A DNA stretch of 64,000 nt from Pseudorasbora parva (Eukaryota; Chordata; Actinopteri; Cypriniformes; Gobionidae). Below are positions 1-11,971 of this stretch, in pieces. Positions within the stretch are counted from its first letter, which is position 1. Every line of letters starts with the position of its first letter. The translations under genes were made by a program, and so were the position numbers. The notes under the pieces were generated by a model that ran no database searches, was not told the DNA's origin, and worked only from the letters and a program-made list of their open reading frames with translations. Location of the stretch: assembly GCF_024679245.1 (NCBI RefSeq), contig NC_090173.1, positions 7,188,428 to 7,252,427 on the forward strand, in the 5' to 3' direction.

Positions 1-115
1 CCGGAAAAACTATCAGTATTGATTTTTATCGATAACCAATCAGCCATCGGTGCCGATTAATCGGCAAATCTGATGAATCGGTCGACCTCTACATGACACT
101 ACTCAGCAGGAGGGT
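1..115. repeat. hAT-like transposon end, fragment
   Basis: The segment at about 25-95 is rich in ATCGG/CCGAT words and ends in a motif (GGTCGACCTCTA) that resembles the terminal region of common fish hAT-like non-autonomous elements. A related ATCGG-rich patch occurs at about 50090-50175. No partner terminus is visible because the window begins here. Assignment is by resemblance only. Confidence 0.35.
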
Positions 116-695
116 AAAACAATTTTTATTTTCATTTACACACTGCACACAGCAACAACTTTTAATAAAGCAACCAAAACTGCCTGCCAACTGACAGACG
201 AACTGACAATGGCTTTCTTATTTAGGGTTAAATAAAAGGTAATGTGGTGGATAAACATTCATAAACCGTTTTCTCGAAACATGTTAAAGCCGTGATCAAA
301 ATACAGAACATCACACAAATATATAAAAGAACATTTTGATAAATAAACCTGAAAAAAAAAAAACTAAAGGGGGTCTCACACCAGACTGAAGCTCAGTGCC
401 GCTTCTTAGGATCCCACACCAGACCCGCACATATTATATACACGCAAGCTCAATTTTGAACTTCTGACAGAAGAGCTGCACAATGAGTGTATCTTGTAGC
501 ACTGGGTGAAATCAGTACATTGACGATTTGAGGGAAATATAATATACATTTAATATAAAATCTTGAAATGGCGCTCTGTGTCGCGGCAGGATTTAAAAAA
601 ACGTCCTGAGTAGCTGCAGACAGGCACCGAATGCTGCCGCCGGTCTGTGTACACTCATTGAATGTGTTCAAATTTTAAAGGCGCGGTGTGAAGCT

Positions 696-836
696 AAAAT
701 ATTGAGCACCCCAATATTGCCAAAATGGCGTGATCCGCGTTTCATAACACCCGCGAAGATTCGACCGTGAGATTGGTGGTCGAATCCGGCTCTACATATC
801 GATGCATCGAATCTTCGACTATCCGGGGCACCCCTA
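696..836. repeat. terminal region of a DNA transposon (hAT-like)
   Basis: The stretch contains imperfect inverted motifs around 'cgaagattcga' and 'tcgaatcttcg', and ends in GGGGCACCCCTAG, which looks like an element terminus. The preceding bases (115-695) show no gene and no repeat I recognise. The family is uncertain. Confidence 0.35.
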
Positions 837-851
837 GCATATATATATATA

Positions 852-2113
852 CAATGACCTAAAAGATTATTAGAATCACCAGTTCAATTTCTCATTAATG
901 CAATAATCTAATCAACCAATCACATGGCAGTTGCTTCAATGCATTTAGGCGTGTGGTCCTGGTCAAGACAATCTCCTGAACTCCAAACTGAATGTCAGAA
1001 TGGGAAAGAAAGGTGATTTAAACAATTTTGAGTGTGGTATGGTTGTTGGTGCCAGACGGGCCGGTCTGAGTATTTCACAATCTGCTCAGTTACTGGGATT
1101 TTCACACACAACCATTTCTAGGGTTTACAAAGAATGGTGTGAAACGGGAAAAAACAACTATTATGCTGCAGTCCTGTGGGCGAAAATGCCTTGTTGATGC
1201 TAGAGGTCAGAGGAGAATGGGCCGACTGATTCAAGCTGATAGAAGAGCAACTTTGACTGAAATAACCACTCGTTACAACCGAGGTATGCAGCAAAGCATT
1301 TGTGAAGCCACAACATGCACAACCTTGAGGCGGATGGGCTACAACAGCAGAAGACCCCACCGGGTACATTCATCTCCACTACAAATAGGAAAAAGAGGCT
1401 ACAATTTGCACAAGCTCACCAAAATTGGACAGTTGAAGACTGGGAAAATGTTGCCTTGTCTGATGAGTCTCGATTTCTGTTGAGACATTCAGATGGTAGA
1501 GTCAGAATTTGGCATAAACAGAATGAGAACATGGATCCATCATGCCTTGTGGTGGTGGTGGTGGTATAATGGTGTGGGGGAGAATGTTGCTACACACCAG
1601 GAGAGTGTGGCGCTAGCAACGCCAAGGTCATGGGTTCGATTCCCAGGGAGAGCAAGAACTGACAATAATGTAAAATGTTTACCTTGAATGCAATGTAAGT
1701 CAGTTTGGATAAAAGCGTCTGCCAAATGCAAAATGTAAATGTAAATGTTTTCTTGGCACACTTTAAGCCCCTTAGTGCCAATTGGGCATCGTTTAAATGC
1801 CACGGCCTACCTGAGCATTGTTTCTGACCATGTCCATCCCTTTATGAGCACCATGTACCCATCCTCTGATGGCTACTTCCAGCTGGATAATGCACCATGT
1901 CACAAAGCTCGAATTGTTTCAAATTGGTTTCTTGAACATGACAATGAGTTGACAGTACTAAAATGGCCACCACGGTCACAAGATCTCAACCCAATAGAGC
2001 ATCTTTGGGATGTGGTGGAACGGGATCTTCGTGCCCTGGATGTGCATCCCACAAATCTCAATCAACTGCAAGATGCTCTCCTATCAATATGGGCCAACAT
2101 TTTAGCACCCTGT
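852..2113 (+). mobile_element. Tc1/mariner element (family 1), decayed and truncated, split by a SINE
   Basis: The left terminal inverted repeat begins after a TA-rich run at about 850 and contains CCTAAAAGATTATTAG. The same family, better preserved at its end, appears on the other strand at 25106-25472. The transposase remains run from about 1000 to 2116. The right end is missing: the Tc1 homology stops just after the 'SIWAN' codons near 2100 and gives way directly to a second Tc1 family. A tRNA-type SINE interrupts it at 1589-1743. Ancient non-functional copy. Confidence 0.8.
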
Positions 2114-2116
2114 TGA
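1000..2116 (+). pseudogene. Tc1 transposase pseudogene (family 1)
   Basis: The N-terminal helix-turn-helix (MGKKGDLNNFECGMVVGARR and following) is at 1000-1197. Middle pieces in other frames lie at about 1200-1570. The C-terminal catalytic part at 1745-2116 retains the DDE-type motifs FQLDNAPCHKA (second Asp) and LNPIEHLWD (Glu). The reading frame changes several times, a SINE interrupts it and the C-terminus is lost, so it cannot make an active transposase. Confidence 0.85.
1589..1743 (+). mobile_element. tRNA-derived SINE inserted in the Tc1 transposase
   Basis: A Pol III B-box-like GGGTTCGATTCCC sits near 1631, preceded by an A-box-like GTGTGGCGCTAGCAACG. The 3' tail GGATAAAAGCGTCTGCCAAA plus ATGTAAATG repeats is the kind shared by many teleost SINEs and their LINE partners. 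The flanking 6-bp AATGTT at 1583-1588 and 1744-1749 looks like the target-site duplication. Removing 1589-1749 restores continuity of the Tc1 transposase homology. Confidence 0.75.
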
Positions 2117-2326
2117 ATCACAAGGTAAAGTGAATAGCACTGAATATCTCTTCATCACAGCTTATGTCAGTGGGTGAGATATATTAAGCAGCAAGTGAAC
2201 ATTTTGTCCTCAAAGTGGATGTGTTAGAAGTGTCTTGTGGGTCATTGATGACTTCAGGCTCATTGAAGCATGTGGGGCGCGAAGGCTGGCCCGTGTGGTC
2301 CGATCAAACAGATGAGCTACAGGAGC

Positions 2327-3542
2327 TTAAATAGAGTGCCGAAGTCATGACGTCACTTTGTAGGCCAACCTGGAAGTTTGCGGCGCATGTATTCCCTTGA
2401 TCGAAAAGCCTATGTATTTTCCCCATAGACTTTTGGAAAAATCGCAAAAAATAAGATGTGTGTTCAACAAACATTTATAACCCTTTCACGTTTTGTCTAT
2501 CAAGATAATCTTTACAAGTGAATCCAAAATGTATACAGTTTGAAGCCTAAATAAAGCCGTCAGATATAAAATGCTAACGGTAGGCTTTAAACGTACTACA
2601 GCACACCATGGTCGCGGATCAACCATCAAGCTTCCTCAAACTTTATTTAAAAAACATGCTCGCTCATTATGATCTGCGCTGTGTATGAACACATATCCAC
2701 TTTTTCAAGAGAAATATTGCCCATTTGTGTTTTCCAAAAATGTTAGAAACTAATTTTGTTTATGCGTGCCTCTCTGAGATGTTTTATCTTTAGTTAATGT
2801 TTTATTTATTTGTTTATTATTTTGTTAGTTTATATAAACCTTACTATTATTTTCTTTGTGATTAAGATTATTATGCCTGATCATAGTGCCCCAAAGACTT
2901 TAAATATTATCTTTCACTGTATTATGTTTGATTGTATGTTTGCATACCATTTGCTAATTCGCCAGAATAAAAACGCGCTTTTACCATCTCAGAAGCACTA
3001 ACGATGTTAGCTATGGCCATATCAATTTCCAATCGTATGTACTTTTTCTTAGATGATAGAAAAAACATAGATCGGGGAGAGAACCACTATAAATCTGGAC
3101 ATGTAGAACACCGCAGCTTTCATTCGACGACTTGTGGTTCCATCTCTGGACCAAACAAAACACCATTGTCGAACTACAGTCTCTCCGCAGAAATGAAGAA
3201 CTGGTAATCGGTTACCTTAATATTACAGATTTCTGTGTACAACAATATTTGGAAACACTACTATTTGAAAGGACTAAATATATAACGTTATGTATATTAA
3301 CTGAAAGGTAAACTTCTAAGAATGTGAGGCTGAAACGCGGGCTAGTGAGAGATTTCCTGTTTGTCACGAAGATGTCTAAATTCCCTGCCAAAGGATGTAG
3401 TCCCTTGTTAGCAACTTGTTAGCAACCACCGTTTTTAAGACACAAAGTTAAGAAAAATCACAAGTAGGTATGTTTTATGTCATAGATCAAAACATGAAAA
3501 TATTTAGAGGCTTTGTTAACCACAGACCACAGAGCATCTCAG
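2327..3542. repeat. unclassified insertion inside the family-2 Tc1
   Basis: About 1.2 kb of sequence starting AAATAGAGTGCCGAAGTCATG interrupts family-2 Tc1 homology. No coding potential above background was seen (the longest open frames are 60-67 codons with no recognisable motif). The start resembles fish DNA-transposon termini with a GTCATGACGTCA core. I cannot identify a clear matching right terminus. Confidence 0.45.
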
Positions 3543-3589
3543 TTTGTTGTGTATGGGGCGGCATAGCCGCTGACCAGTCAGGGTGCCCA

Positions 3590-4195
3590 TGCTGACCCCT
3601 GACCCTGCCAAAAGCACCAACAGTGGCACATGAGCATCAGAATTGGACCACGGAGCAGAAGGTGGCCTGGCCTGAGGAATCACATTTTCTTTTACATCAC
3701 ATGGATGGCCGGGTTTGTGTGCTTTGCTTACCTGGGGAACACATGGCCCCAGGATGCACTATGGGAGGCAGTGTGATGCTTTGGGCAATGTTCTGCTGGG
3801 AAACCTTGGGTCCTCCATCCATGTGGATGTTACTTTGACACGCTCCCCCTACCTAAGCATTGCTGAGACCATGTTGAGCCTTTGATGGAAACGGTATTCT
3901 GGTGGCTGTGGCTCTTCCAGCAGATAATGCTCCTGACACAAAGCACAAATGCTTCAGGACGTTGACTTGGCCTCCAAATTCCCCCGATTTCAATCCAATT
4001 GAGCATCTGTGGGATGTGCTGAACATACAAGTCTGATCCATGGAGGCACAACCTCGCAACTTACAGGACATAAAGGATCTGCTGCTAGCATCTTGGTGCC
4101 AGATACCACAGCACACCTCATGGGTCTAGTGGAGTCCATGACTCGACGGATCGGGGCTGTTTTGGCAGCAAAATGGGGACCAACACAATAGAGGA
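3590..4195 (+). pseudogene. Tc1 transposase pseudogene, C-terminal half (family 2)
   Basis: Pieces readable in shifting frames include HEHQNWTTEQK, MDGRVCV and GCTMGGSVMLWAMFCW at 3620-3840, and a [13 protein letters not shown] block at about 3980-4025 carrying the catalytic Glu. Frame changes and lost segments separate the pieces. Confidence 0.8.
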
Positions 4196-4229
4196 AGGTG
4201 GTCATAATGTTATGCCTGATCAGTGTATA

Positions 4230-6100
4230 TATAGTCCAATACATGTATACTGTACTAACATTGTTACAAGTTTCATTCAACATAAAAAAAATCATAAACT
4301 ACTGTAAACGTAAAGCAAGATTTACCACAAACTGACATCTCAATCGTAAAGTAGAGTTTTATATATTTTAGTTAAAAACTAAAATTATGTCAAAAAACTG
4401 CCTACAGTCACTTTTTTTATGAACAATGAGAAAAATATATTTTTCATTGCCTCCTTCTGGGAGTGAAAAAACCTTTTCAGCATTATTGAGACACACACAG
4501 ACTTCAAGAATCAGCATATAAATCTCAACAATGGTAACATGTTTCCTGCTGCAGTGCATGCTGGCTACCACCAATCAAAACTCACCTATAGCTCCCAGCA
4601 TGCATTGCAGCATCTATAAATTATGCAGCTGAATTTTCTGATTTTTTTTTTTAATTTTTACAATTTACTTTTACTGTTTTTATTCTGATGTTTTAGTAGC
4701 TTGTTTTATCATATGCTGATTATTAAAGTCTGTGTGTCTCAGTAATGTTGATTAATCATTTTTGAGTACTAAATTTGAAATTTGATTACTACAAAGAACT
4801 CATTCTGTAAAACTTGGCTGCAATTATCAATGTTTAATAATTATTACAACATTTATTATACATTCAGATGGTGATGTGATACTACATGATGATTCTACCA
4901 TCACAGAATTTCTGTTGTGGTAATTCATCATTTTAATCATATCGACTCAATTTAATGTATCATATAAGATAATTTAGTTATTCAGATTTATTTAATTTTT
5001 GACTTACAGTTACTCATTTTAAACAGTACATTTAGTTTAGTAATTTCACAACTTTAAAATGCACTCAATGTTTTTGGTGTAACTTTTTATTTTTATTTTT
5101 TTTATAAATCATGGCTTTGAGCAGAGTTGATTTAACTCAGGGGATTTTGCTGTATTTATGCAATAGATCCGGAAGTCACTCAACAAATTCGGTAGATTGA
5201 TATGTTGATAAAGTATTGCAGACTCTGGTGTCATACTTCCACAATCCCATTGGGAACATTTTGCACCCATGGACCTTTTTCACAAACAGTCATGAAGGTT
5301 TTCTAACTAAAATATTTTTTATTATTTACATAAAATAAAATAAAAAAGTACATTCATAACATTGGCGTTAGTGTAAACCAGGAAATGTAAAAAGGATCCA
5401 TGATAATTTATTGAAAAAGCATCGATTCCACTTACTCCAAACTAATGCGAATAAAGTCCACAGGCCAACGAAGATCTCACAGACAAGTGTTTTAAAATCA
5501 TAAATAAGTTATAATTCCTTAAAGGTTCTTATGAGGAAGTTTGCAGTCAAAAACGAAACTAAAAATACCCCCATCGTCTCTAACAATACAAACCCGTAGA
5601 TAGCCACTGCTATTTCCGCTATTTCCACAAGTATATGCAATGTATTTTTTATATAATTGTGTACATAGGCCTATATTTTTTTAACACAAGTTTAGGTTTA
5701 TTATAATAAACAAGAAATAACCGCGAAATATTTTATTAAACTTAAAATAAAACCGTAAAACAGAAACTAATTTAAATCTTTGACAGGATATTCAATATCA
5801 GGCAGCGCTAGAAATATAGCTATAAATAAATTCTGTACACCTTTAGTACGCGTGATGACGCACTTAGAGAGAAACTTATCAGCTGTAAATACAGCTAGGA
5901 TTACGGCATACAATCATTACACTTTTCCTATAAGAAATAGTTGTTGAAACTTACCTCACATTAAATGATTTTGGAGATCTTTCGACTTGTGTTTTGTATC
6001 TGAAATCGAGCTTCAAATTGTCGACCATAGACTCGACTGCATACGTTCCTGACAACTTCCTTGGCTTTTTAACTCCCACAAAATGTACGAATGCTGAAGG
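4230..6100. other. A/T-rich intergenic sequence, no gene seen
   Basis: Long A/T-rich sequence with many stops in all frames. No splice-consistent coding exon, RNA gene or clear terminal inverted repeats were recognised. Confidence 0.5.
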
Positions 6101-6107
6101 GCGGAGC

Positions 6108-6395
6108 ACTACTTAAAGCTGCTGTCCGTAACTTTTTTTGTGTTCAAAATTTACAAAAATATATAATAATGTACAACATGACTCCATTTTTCAAACCGTG
6201 CTTTTGTCTTACCCTGAATCATTATGGTACACTTAATATAATTCTTTATATTGCGACTATCTCAGGCCAGACTGATAGGAACCCCTGCGGAGGAGCACAG
6301 TCCCTGCGTGATCCGCCATAGGCATAAACACAGAGAAGTAGATCCGGCTGCAATGTTCTTCCGCAAGACTCATGCAGTTCTGTTTATTAAAGGGC
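6108..6395 (+). repeat. dispersed repeat, copy 1
   Basis: It begins TTAAAGCTGCTGTCCGTAAC and runs through GAGGAGCACAG and CTGCAATGTTCTTCCGCAA. The same order of blocks recurs at 18899-19165 in the same orientation, so this is an interspersed element. It is probably a DNA transposon that targets TTAA, judged from the TTAA at its start. Confidence 0.6.
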
Positions 6396-6399
6396 GGGA

Positions 6400-7930
6400 A
6401 GATAAATCTGTATTTAAACTAGGTCATTAATGTAGTAAAAATGTGAAATTATTTTTGAATTTGAATTTGGTGCTTTCTAGACTGAGAAAAGACAGAAAAT
6501 GTATTTTTGTCTCATGGGGATGAAAGACTACAATTCCCAGAATGCTTCGCTGCCCTGTGAGGTCATTCCCAAAGCCACCGCTACTGGATTACAGAGACTA
6601 AGTTCAGAAAGTACAATTAAATACTGAACATGTCTGTTCAATATAACGATCGAGTCGCCGTGTGAGTTTCACAGCGGACTCAGATTAGGAGTCAGATTAC
6701 ATTTAACGTCATAAATGAGTTGATGAGCTCTCGTGATGAGAGCTGAGGTAATCGCGACCACATTCGCGGCATACATTCACAGCGCGTTTTCAGTTCATGC
6801 CTTTGGAAGCTTAACTTTCATAGAAATTAATTTGAGAAGTTAAAACACTTACATTGCTTAGAATCCGTATAAATTAATGCCTGTAGCTGCGAGCTGAGCT
6901 CTGAGTGTGATCTCCATCCCCCATGTGCGGGTTCAAAACATGCGGAAATGGCTCCCTCTGCTGGCTGTAGTCTTTAGCCTCTGGGCAAACATTCCTCTCG
7001 TGACGCAAATATCGTCAATTTGCGTCACAAGAGGAAATTTTCCAGAAATAAAATGCATAAATGTCTCAGGGGGATATAAGAGGGGGGAGCAGGATCATTT
7101 GAATATACTCCATGGTTTCTACTGATACAAAGCCATATGTTAATCGCTGAAGTAACCCTTTAACCACAATTTTTAGCTTGACCGACTATTGTCACTGGCC
7201 GGTTAGAAGCTTCTCAATTTTATTATGTTGACTTTATTTGGAATTAGGTAGTGCACCTTGTATAGTTAATTAAAATATACAGGCCTATGTAGGCTATGTT
7301 AAAACAAAAACAAAAAACAAACAAAAATCAAGCAAGTTCTGTGTTAAACCCCAAACTAATTTAATCCAATTAATTTAAAGGTTATAATGTGAAAATCTGA
7401 TAATGTTTTAACATAATCAAACTAAGATAAGCTCACATAACTCAAGAAAAAAGTTCCCACAAGCACATAATGGGCAAAATACATATGGAAATTGTGCAAA
7501 CATGTTATTTACAAATGATAGGGAGACCGCCGGGATGGTTGTAACACGGGTCAGTTATAACAACTCCAATATGTCCAATCAGGAACTAGTTACAAATCAT
7601 CTAATTCACTTCGCACATGCTCAGTTTAGTCCTTATTCCACATGTGATAAAGTAGAGCTCTGTGGCAGACATAGCGTAAAAAAATATTATATTTTGACAT
7701 AAAGTTATTTTACTTTTTATTTTTGTTACTTTTTATTTTTGTTTTATTTTTGTTACATTTTCTGTTTTGTAGTTAAACACATCAAATTTAAATTATGTTT
7801 ATTGTGTGTCTGTGTAGATATTTGTCATCCAAGTTGTTAGTGCTAATGTTTTAGCTGTTAGCTGTAAGGTGGGCTAGTTCATGGCTACATGACTCAGGTT
7901 AGTTGTAACAGAGTCACACACACACACATT
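6400..7930. other. intergenic sequence, no gene seen
   Basis: No supported exon or recognised complete repeat. A segment around 7030-7160, ending CGCTGAAGTAACCCTTTAAC, resembles a transposon terminus but its partner was not found. Confidence 0.4.
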
Positions 7931-7931
7931 A

Positions 7932-8142
7932 GGGTGACCAAACGTACTGTTTTCCCAGGACATGTCCTGTTTTCAAGTTCTGTCCTGGCCCTAATATAAC
8001 AAGTTTCTATCCATACACAGGGGGCATACTTTAAATGTATTGAAATTAATAAGGCGACTTTTCAGTAAACTTCAAGTATCATTTGAGTAACTCATTGCCG
8101 GGCTAAGTGTCCTGGTTTTGGTAATCAAAATATGGTCACCCT
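7932..8142. mobile_element. MITE with AGGGTGACCA terminal inverted repeats
   Basis: TTAGGGTGACCAAACGTACTG at the left is matched by AAAATATGGTCACCCTAC at the right, giving a terminal inverted repeat of about 10-12 bp around a 210 bp body with no coding capacity. The internal GTCCTGTTTT / CCTGGTTTTGG words also form an imperfect inverted pair. It is typical of a common fish non-autonomous DNA element. Confidence 0.7.
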
Positions 8143-8550
8143 ACATACACACAAACACACACATGCACGCTCAAGTGTTCAATTTCAATATTTTACTATG
8201 GCTAATGCTATGACTGACAGTAACAAACATGCTTACATAATGCTTGTGTTCAAGTTGTTATGGTCAATTAGTATGACACACACTGAGAATGAGAGTGTCA
8301 CACACTGTGGCACACACATCAGTTATAATGAAAAGTTAGTTTTGAATAAAAAGCTTTAAAAAAAAAAGCTTTTTGCCACAATCCTAATTTCATTATGTTA
8401 CATTTCACCCCGGTGGATATTATAATGTTACATCTCACCCCAGGGTATGTTCCAACTAACCCAGACTATGGGGTGAATTGTAACATTTCACTCCTCCTGT
8501 TTGAAACGAAACCATTTTCTGTTTGTGTTGCAGAGATAATAGTTATCTCA

Positions 8551-8556
8551 TTTAAT
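8551..8556 (-). promoter_or_regulatory. candidate polyadenylation hexamer of the GIMAP gene
   Basis: On the minus strand the sequence reads ATTAAA about 180 bases after the stop codon. It is a plausible but unproven poly(A) signal. Confidence 0.35.
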
Positions 8557-8737
8557 AGCAGACACTTGTAACTAGTTTGAATCACATTTTGAACACACTG
8601 GCTTAAAAGTACTCAAAGATATCAGAAAGGTCAAACCATCCCCGGTTTCCCCTAATATCAGTCATAAAATGATACAGACCGTGTGGTCCAAAAGGTTTTA
8701 ACAGACATATGAACATTTTACAACATGAAATCAGTCA

Positions 8738-10378
8738 TTAGAGTTGTAGACTTTGTAACTTAGTAAAGATCTCCATCATTTTTCTCTCATTAATATGAGT
8801 GAGTTGTGCTTCTAGTCTGGCCTCGCTGAGCTTTGCTTCATAATATCGCTTGTACTCGGTCAATTTGTTCATGTTCCTCTGGTTCAGTCGTTCCAGCTCT
8901 TTGATCGTCTTTTCTTTCTCCTGATCAGATGCTGTTAGAGTCTTTATTTTCTCCTGTAGTTTCCTCTTTTCTTCAGCAAATCTTGACTCCAGATTTCTTT
9001 CTTTCTCTTGTAGTTTCTTCTCATATTCTCGTCTTAGTTCCTCTTCTTTGGTCTTCAGCATGAGCTCCACATCCTGGTAAGAGTCACTGGTGTAATATTC
9101 ACCTCCATTAGCAGCGACCATGTCATCCACTTTCTCCAGAAGCTCCACAACTTGATTACGATCCTCCATGTCTTTATTGTTGAAGATGTGAAATCTTCCT
9201 CCACAGAGACTCAGGATTTCTCTAAGATCCTCACCAGCTTCACTGACGTATTCTTCAATAGTGCCGGTCAGTTCATCACCGTGAGTGAAGAGGACGATTG
9301 TGTGTTTATCTGCTTCTTGTCCGAATATAGCTCTGATCTTCTCCACAGACATCTTCTCTTCTTCAGTGAACGGACCCACTTTAATGACCAGGATGATGGC
9401 GTGAGGTCCAGGGGCCGTCATGTTTATACACTTACTGATCTCCTGTTTCAGATACTCCTCTGTAACATCTGTGTCAAACAGACCTGGAGTATCTACCAGA
9501 GTAATTTCTCTCTCAGCCACTTCTGCATACTTCTTCCAGCACTCTTTAGTCACAGATGAACCACTTTTAGCAGCTCTGAAGACTTTTCTTCCCAGGATGG
9601 TGTTTCCAGAAGAGCTTTTACCTGCTCCAGTCTTTCCTACAAGCACCATCCTTCTCAAGGACACTGAAAAAGGCGAGATGATTAAAAATTCACACAATCT
9701 AAAATAGACAATGGGTCATACAGTTTTAAAAAGGGGGAAAGCATTCTCTGTATACTCACTATTTGGAGGATGGATTCCAAAACTCCCCCTTCTGCCTATA
9801 AAAGAAAAGAAAAGAAAAAAAGAATAATTACATTCACTTTTTATTTTGCAAGTTATTTTGCTAAAACTGACCAAGCTGCCTGATTGAAGACAATTGGGTA
9901 TTTTCTATATTAAATAACCCATACAACACCAGTGATTATAACATTTCCTGTAGTCTTTTTACTTTAGGTTTCTCAACAGTTTCAAGAGTGAAAAGTCCAG
10001 ATTTAGGCCCGCTCAACTCTCAATCGAACGAACGTTAAGCAACTGATAGTAGCCATATTTCTGTAATTTTTCAACCATACTTGTTTTTACATTTTTATTA
10101 TTACTTTGAAGGGAAATTAAATTACAGTGACAAACTGACATTATGAAATGGAACCAACGATGACGGGACTCTAAAATAAAAGCAGGCTAGTTTAGTTTCA
10201 GATGCCGATGTAAACAGCACTTTTCGTACAAACCGAAAGTAAAAGCGGAAAACTCTGGACAAAATACACAAGTATCTGTGCTAAGATGTACAATTATTTC
10301 CATCAAAGTTAATCTCAGATTCTTCTTAAAGGCAGAAAACGTACCTCTGGCCTCTGTTGTGGGGCTTGAGGACGACAT
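8738..10378 (-). CDS. GIMAP/AIG1-family GTPase, 3 coding exons, 331 aa
   Basis: Coding exons (minus strand, 5' to 3') are 10345-10378, 9760-9795 and 8738-9663. All junctions have AG acceptors and GT donors (GTACGT, GTGAGTAT), phases close exactly (996 nt with stop), and the protein starts [18 protein letters not shown]. The AIG1 GTPase domain holds G1 GKTGAGKSS (residues 33-41), G3 DTPGLF (81-86) and G4-like THGDEL (150-155). The C-terminus (about 225-320) is a long charged coiled coil ([20 protein letters not shown] and beyond) with no hydrophobic tail anchor, so it is probably soluble or peripheral. GIMAPs are guanine-nucleotide-binding proteins of lymphocytes, thought to assemble on membranes; this family is greatly expanded in fish. 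It is a single copy here, intact, downstream of tmem184b on the same strand. The exact orthologue cannot be assigned. Confidence 0.93.
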
Positions 10379-10697
10379 GATTCAGATTTAGAGCAGATCG
10401 CCGCGCCCGCGCAGGTAATGGAGAATCTCTCCACTGCGAACACCGGAAGAAGTCACAATCCATAGAAAGCCACAAAAACAACCATTTCTGCTTTTTTATT
10501 ATAGCCCGTGAGTGTATGATTACAAGGATAGTAACGTAAAATATGGGTTAACTTATATAAAGCTATGTCGTGAGCAATAGAGGTTCGATTTATTGTTTTG
10601 CACCCTCATATCAGAATATAATAATTAGGCTAGTATAAAATAATGTGCTGTCAAATTCAATTGCATCTTGCATATAAGTTGTTGTATGTATTTTTAC

Positions 10698-10806
<109 letters not shown>

Positions 10807-11106
10807 CAGGCTATGTGTAGGCTACACATACAAAAATCAACGTTTGTGTTAGATACGATTATTTATTATTTATCACTAAAAATCATATATTGTTGTTTAC
10901 CAAAATATTCCGGGGCATGCTTCCAAGTTCCTCATGATTTATTTATTTGTTTAACTGATTTAGCAAAATGGTATTGTAACAAAAACCCCGAGCACATTTA
11001 CAGGCTCAATAACCAAGAAAACACCCAAGTACTAAGAAAAACTTGTACAAGATGTACAATTAAACTGAGCATATTTGAAATGTATGATAATTTGCTGTAA
11101 TTGAAC

Positions 11107-11971
11107 GGTACGCTTTAGATTACGGCCCGGAAAGTACTGCATAATTAAAGTGAATTTACAGCATTACTTTAAATTCAAGAGGGGAAACAAGAGCCACTTT
11201 AATTTACAGCCCACACATTCATAGCCTACTTACCCCGTAACTACACGGATAATTACCCCCTAATTAAAAAATACTTTTTTACTTTCCTGATAGTTACTAG
11301 CCTAGAAATCTAGACGCACCCTAGCGGCAGCAAATTTAATCTGCCCGCAAGTGTCGTCTAGGAACTCTCAATACCCTTCTGAGCTGTGTTCCTGTCACTC
11401 TGGACGGGCCAATCACATCGTGTATAGAGTCGGTGGGCGGGGCCATAATGACGACGGCCGAGTTGCGTTTGCGTGCTTCCAGTAAACACAGAAACTGGCG
11501 AACGGCGGTCTTTCAAATCAGCTTTGACCGCGACTCTGGAAGACTTGGAGTTAAGCTTTTCTCTGAGAAAAGAACAAAGAGCGGCACTGAAGTCATTCTT
11601 AAAAAGGGAAGATGTGTTCGGAGTTTAGCCGACCGGATACGGTGAATGTTTAATCAGTCAGCGAGCTCTGCTTCACCTTCGTTGCTCTGGTTGGTGTAGC
11701 GCTATCCTATCGCGTGCAGAGGGAGTTTGAAAGACAACCGTTTATCCGCCCCTCGGATTGAGCCGTCAATGGTGAGTTTCCAGACCAAACATCTTGATGT
11801 GGGTCTGACTTGTCAGGCTAGATAGTTACCCCTTTATTCCCCCAATATTACATATTGTTCTCTTATACCTACACATACTTACTTTATAGTTACACTATAA
11901 TTACCGAAAGTTAGGCTGTAAATTCACTTTAATTATGCAGTACTTTCCGGGCCGTAATCTAAAGCGTTACC
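11107..11971. mobile_element. MITE with ~54-bp terminal inverted repeats, hosting a nested insertion
   Basis: The left end GGTACGCTTTAGATTACGGC (11107 on) and the right end (its reverse complement, ending 11971) match over about 54 bases with one or two differences. The internal sequence has no coding capacity. A second element at 11298-11820 splits it; without that the MITE would be about 330 bp. Confidence 0.85.
11298..11820 (+). mobile_element. non-autonomous DNA element with 9-bp target duplication, nested
   Basis: GATAGTTAC lies directly before (11289-11297) and after (11821-11829) the element. The termini read TAGCCTAGAAA and, reversed, TAGCCTGACAA. A 9-bp duplication suits a Mutator-like (MuDR) element. 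A rearranged second copy is at 31794-32122. No transposase is visible; open frames inside are short. Confidence 0.75.

Larger units (their letters stand above)
2114..4228 (+). mobile_element. Tc1/mariner element (family 2), decayed, with a 1.2 kb insertion
   Basis: The 5' part (2121-2326) matches the start region of the family-2 copy at 44691-45732 (reverse complement there), including GTGAACATTTTGTCCTCAAAG. The 3' part resumes at about 3543 (TTTGTTGTGTATGGGGCGGC) and ends with the terminal repeat TAATGTTATGCCTGATCAGT at about 4207. The first helix-turn-helix coding part is mostly deleted. The block between is an unrelated insertion. The copy abuts the truncated family-1 copy directly. Confidence 0.75.

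Noticed and set aside
9152..9707. Plus-strand open frames of 135 and 95 aa
   Set aside because: Antisense to the GIMAP GTPase domain; no independent support.
11433..11645. 70-aa open frame [18 protein letters not shown]
   Set aside because: Lies inside the nested non-autonomous element; the copy at 31794 does not preserve the frame.
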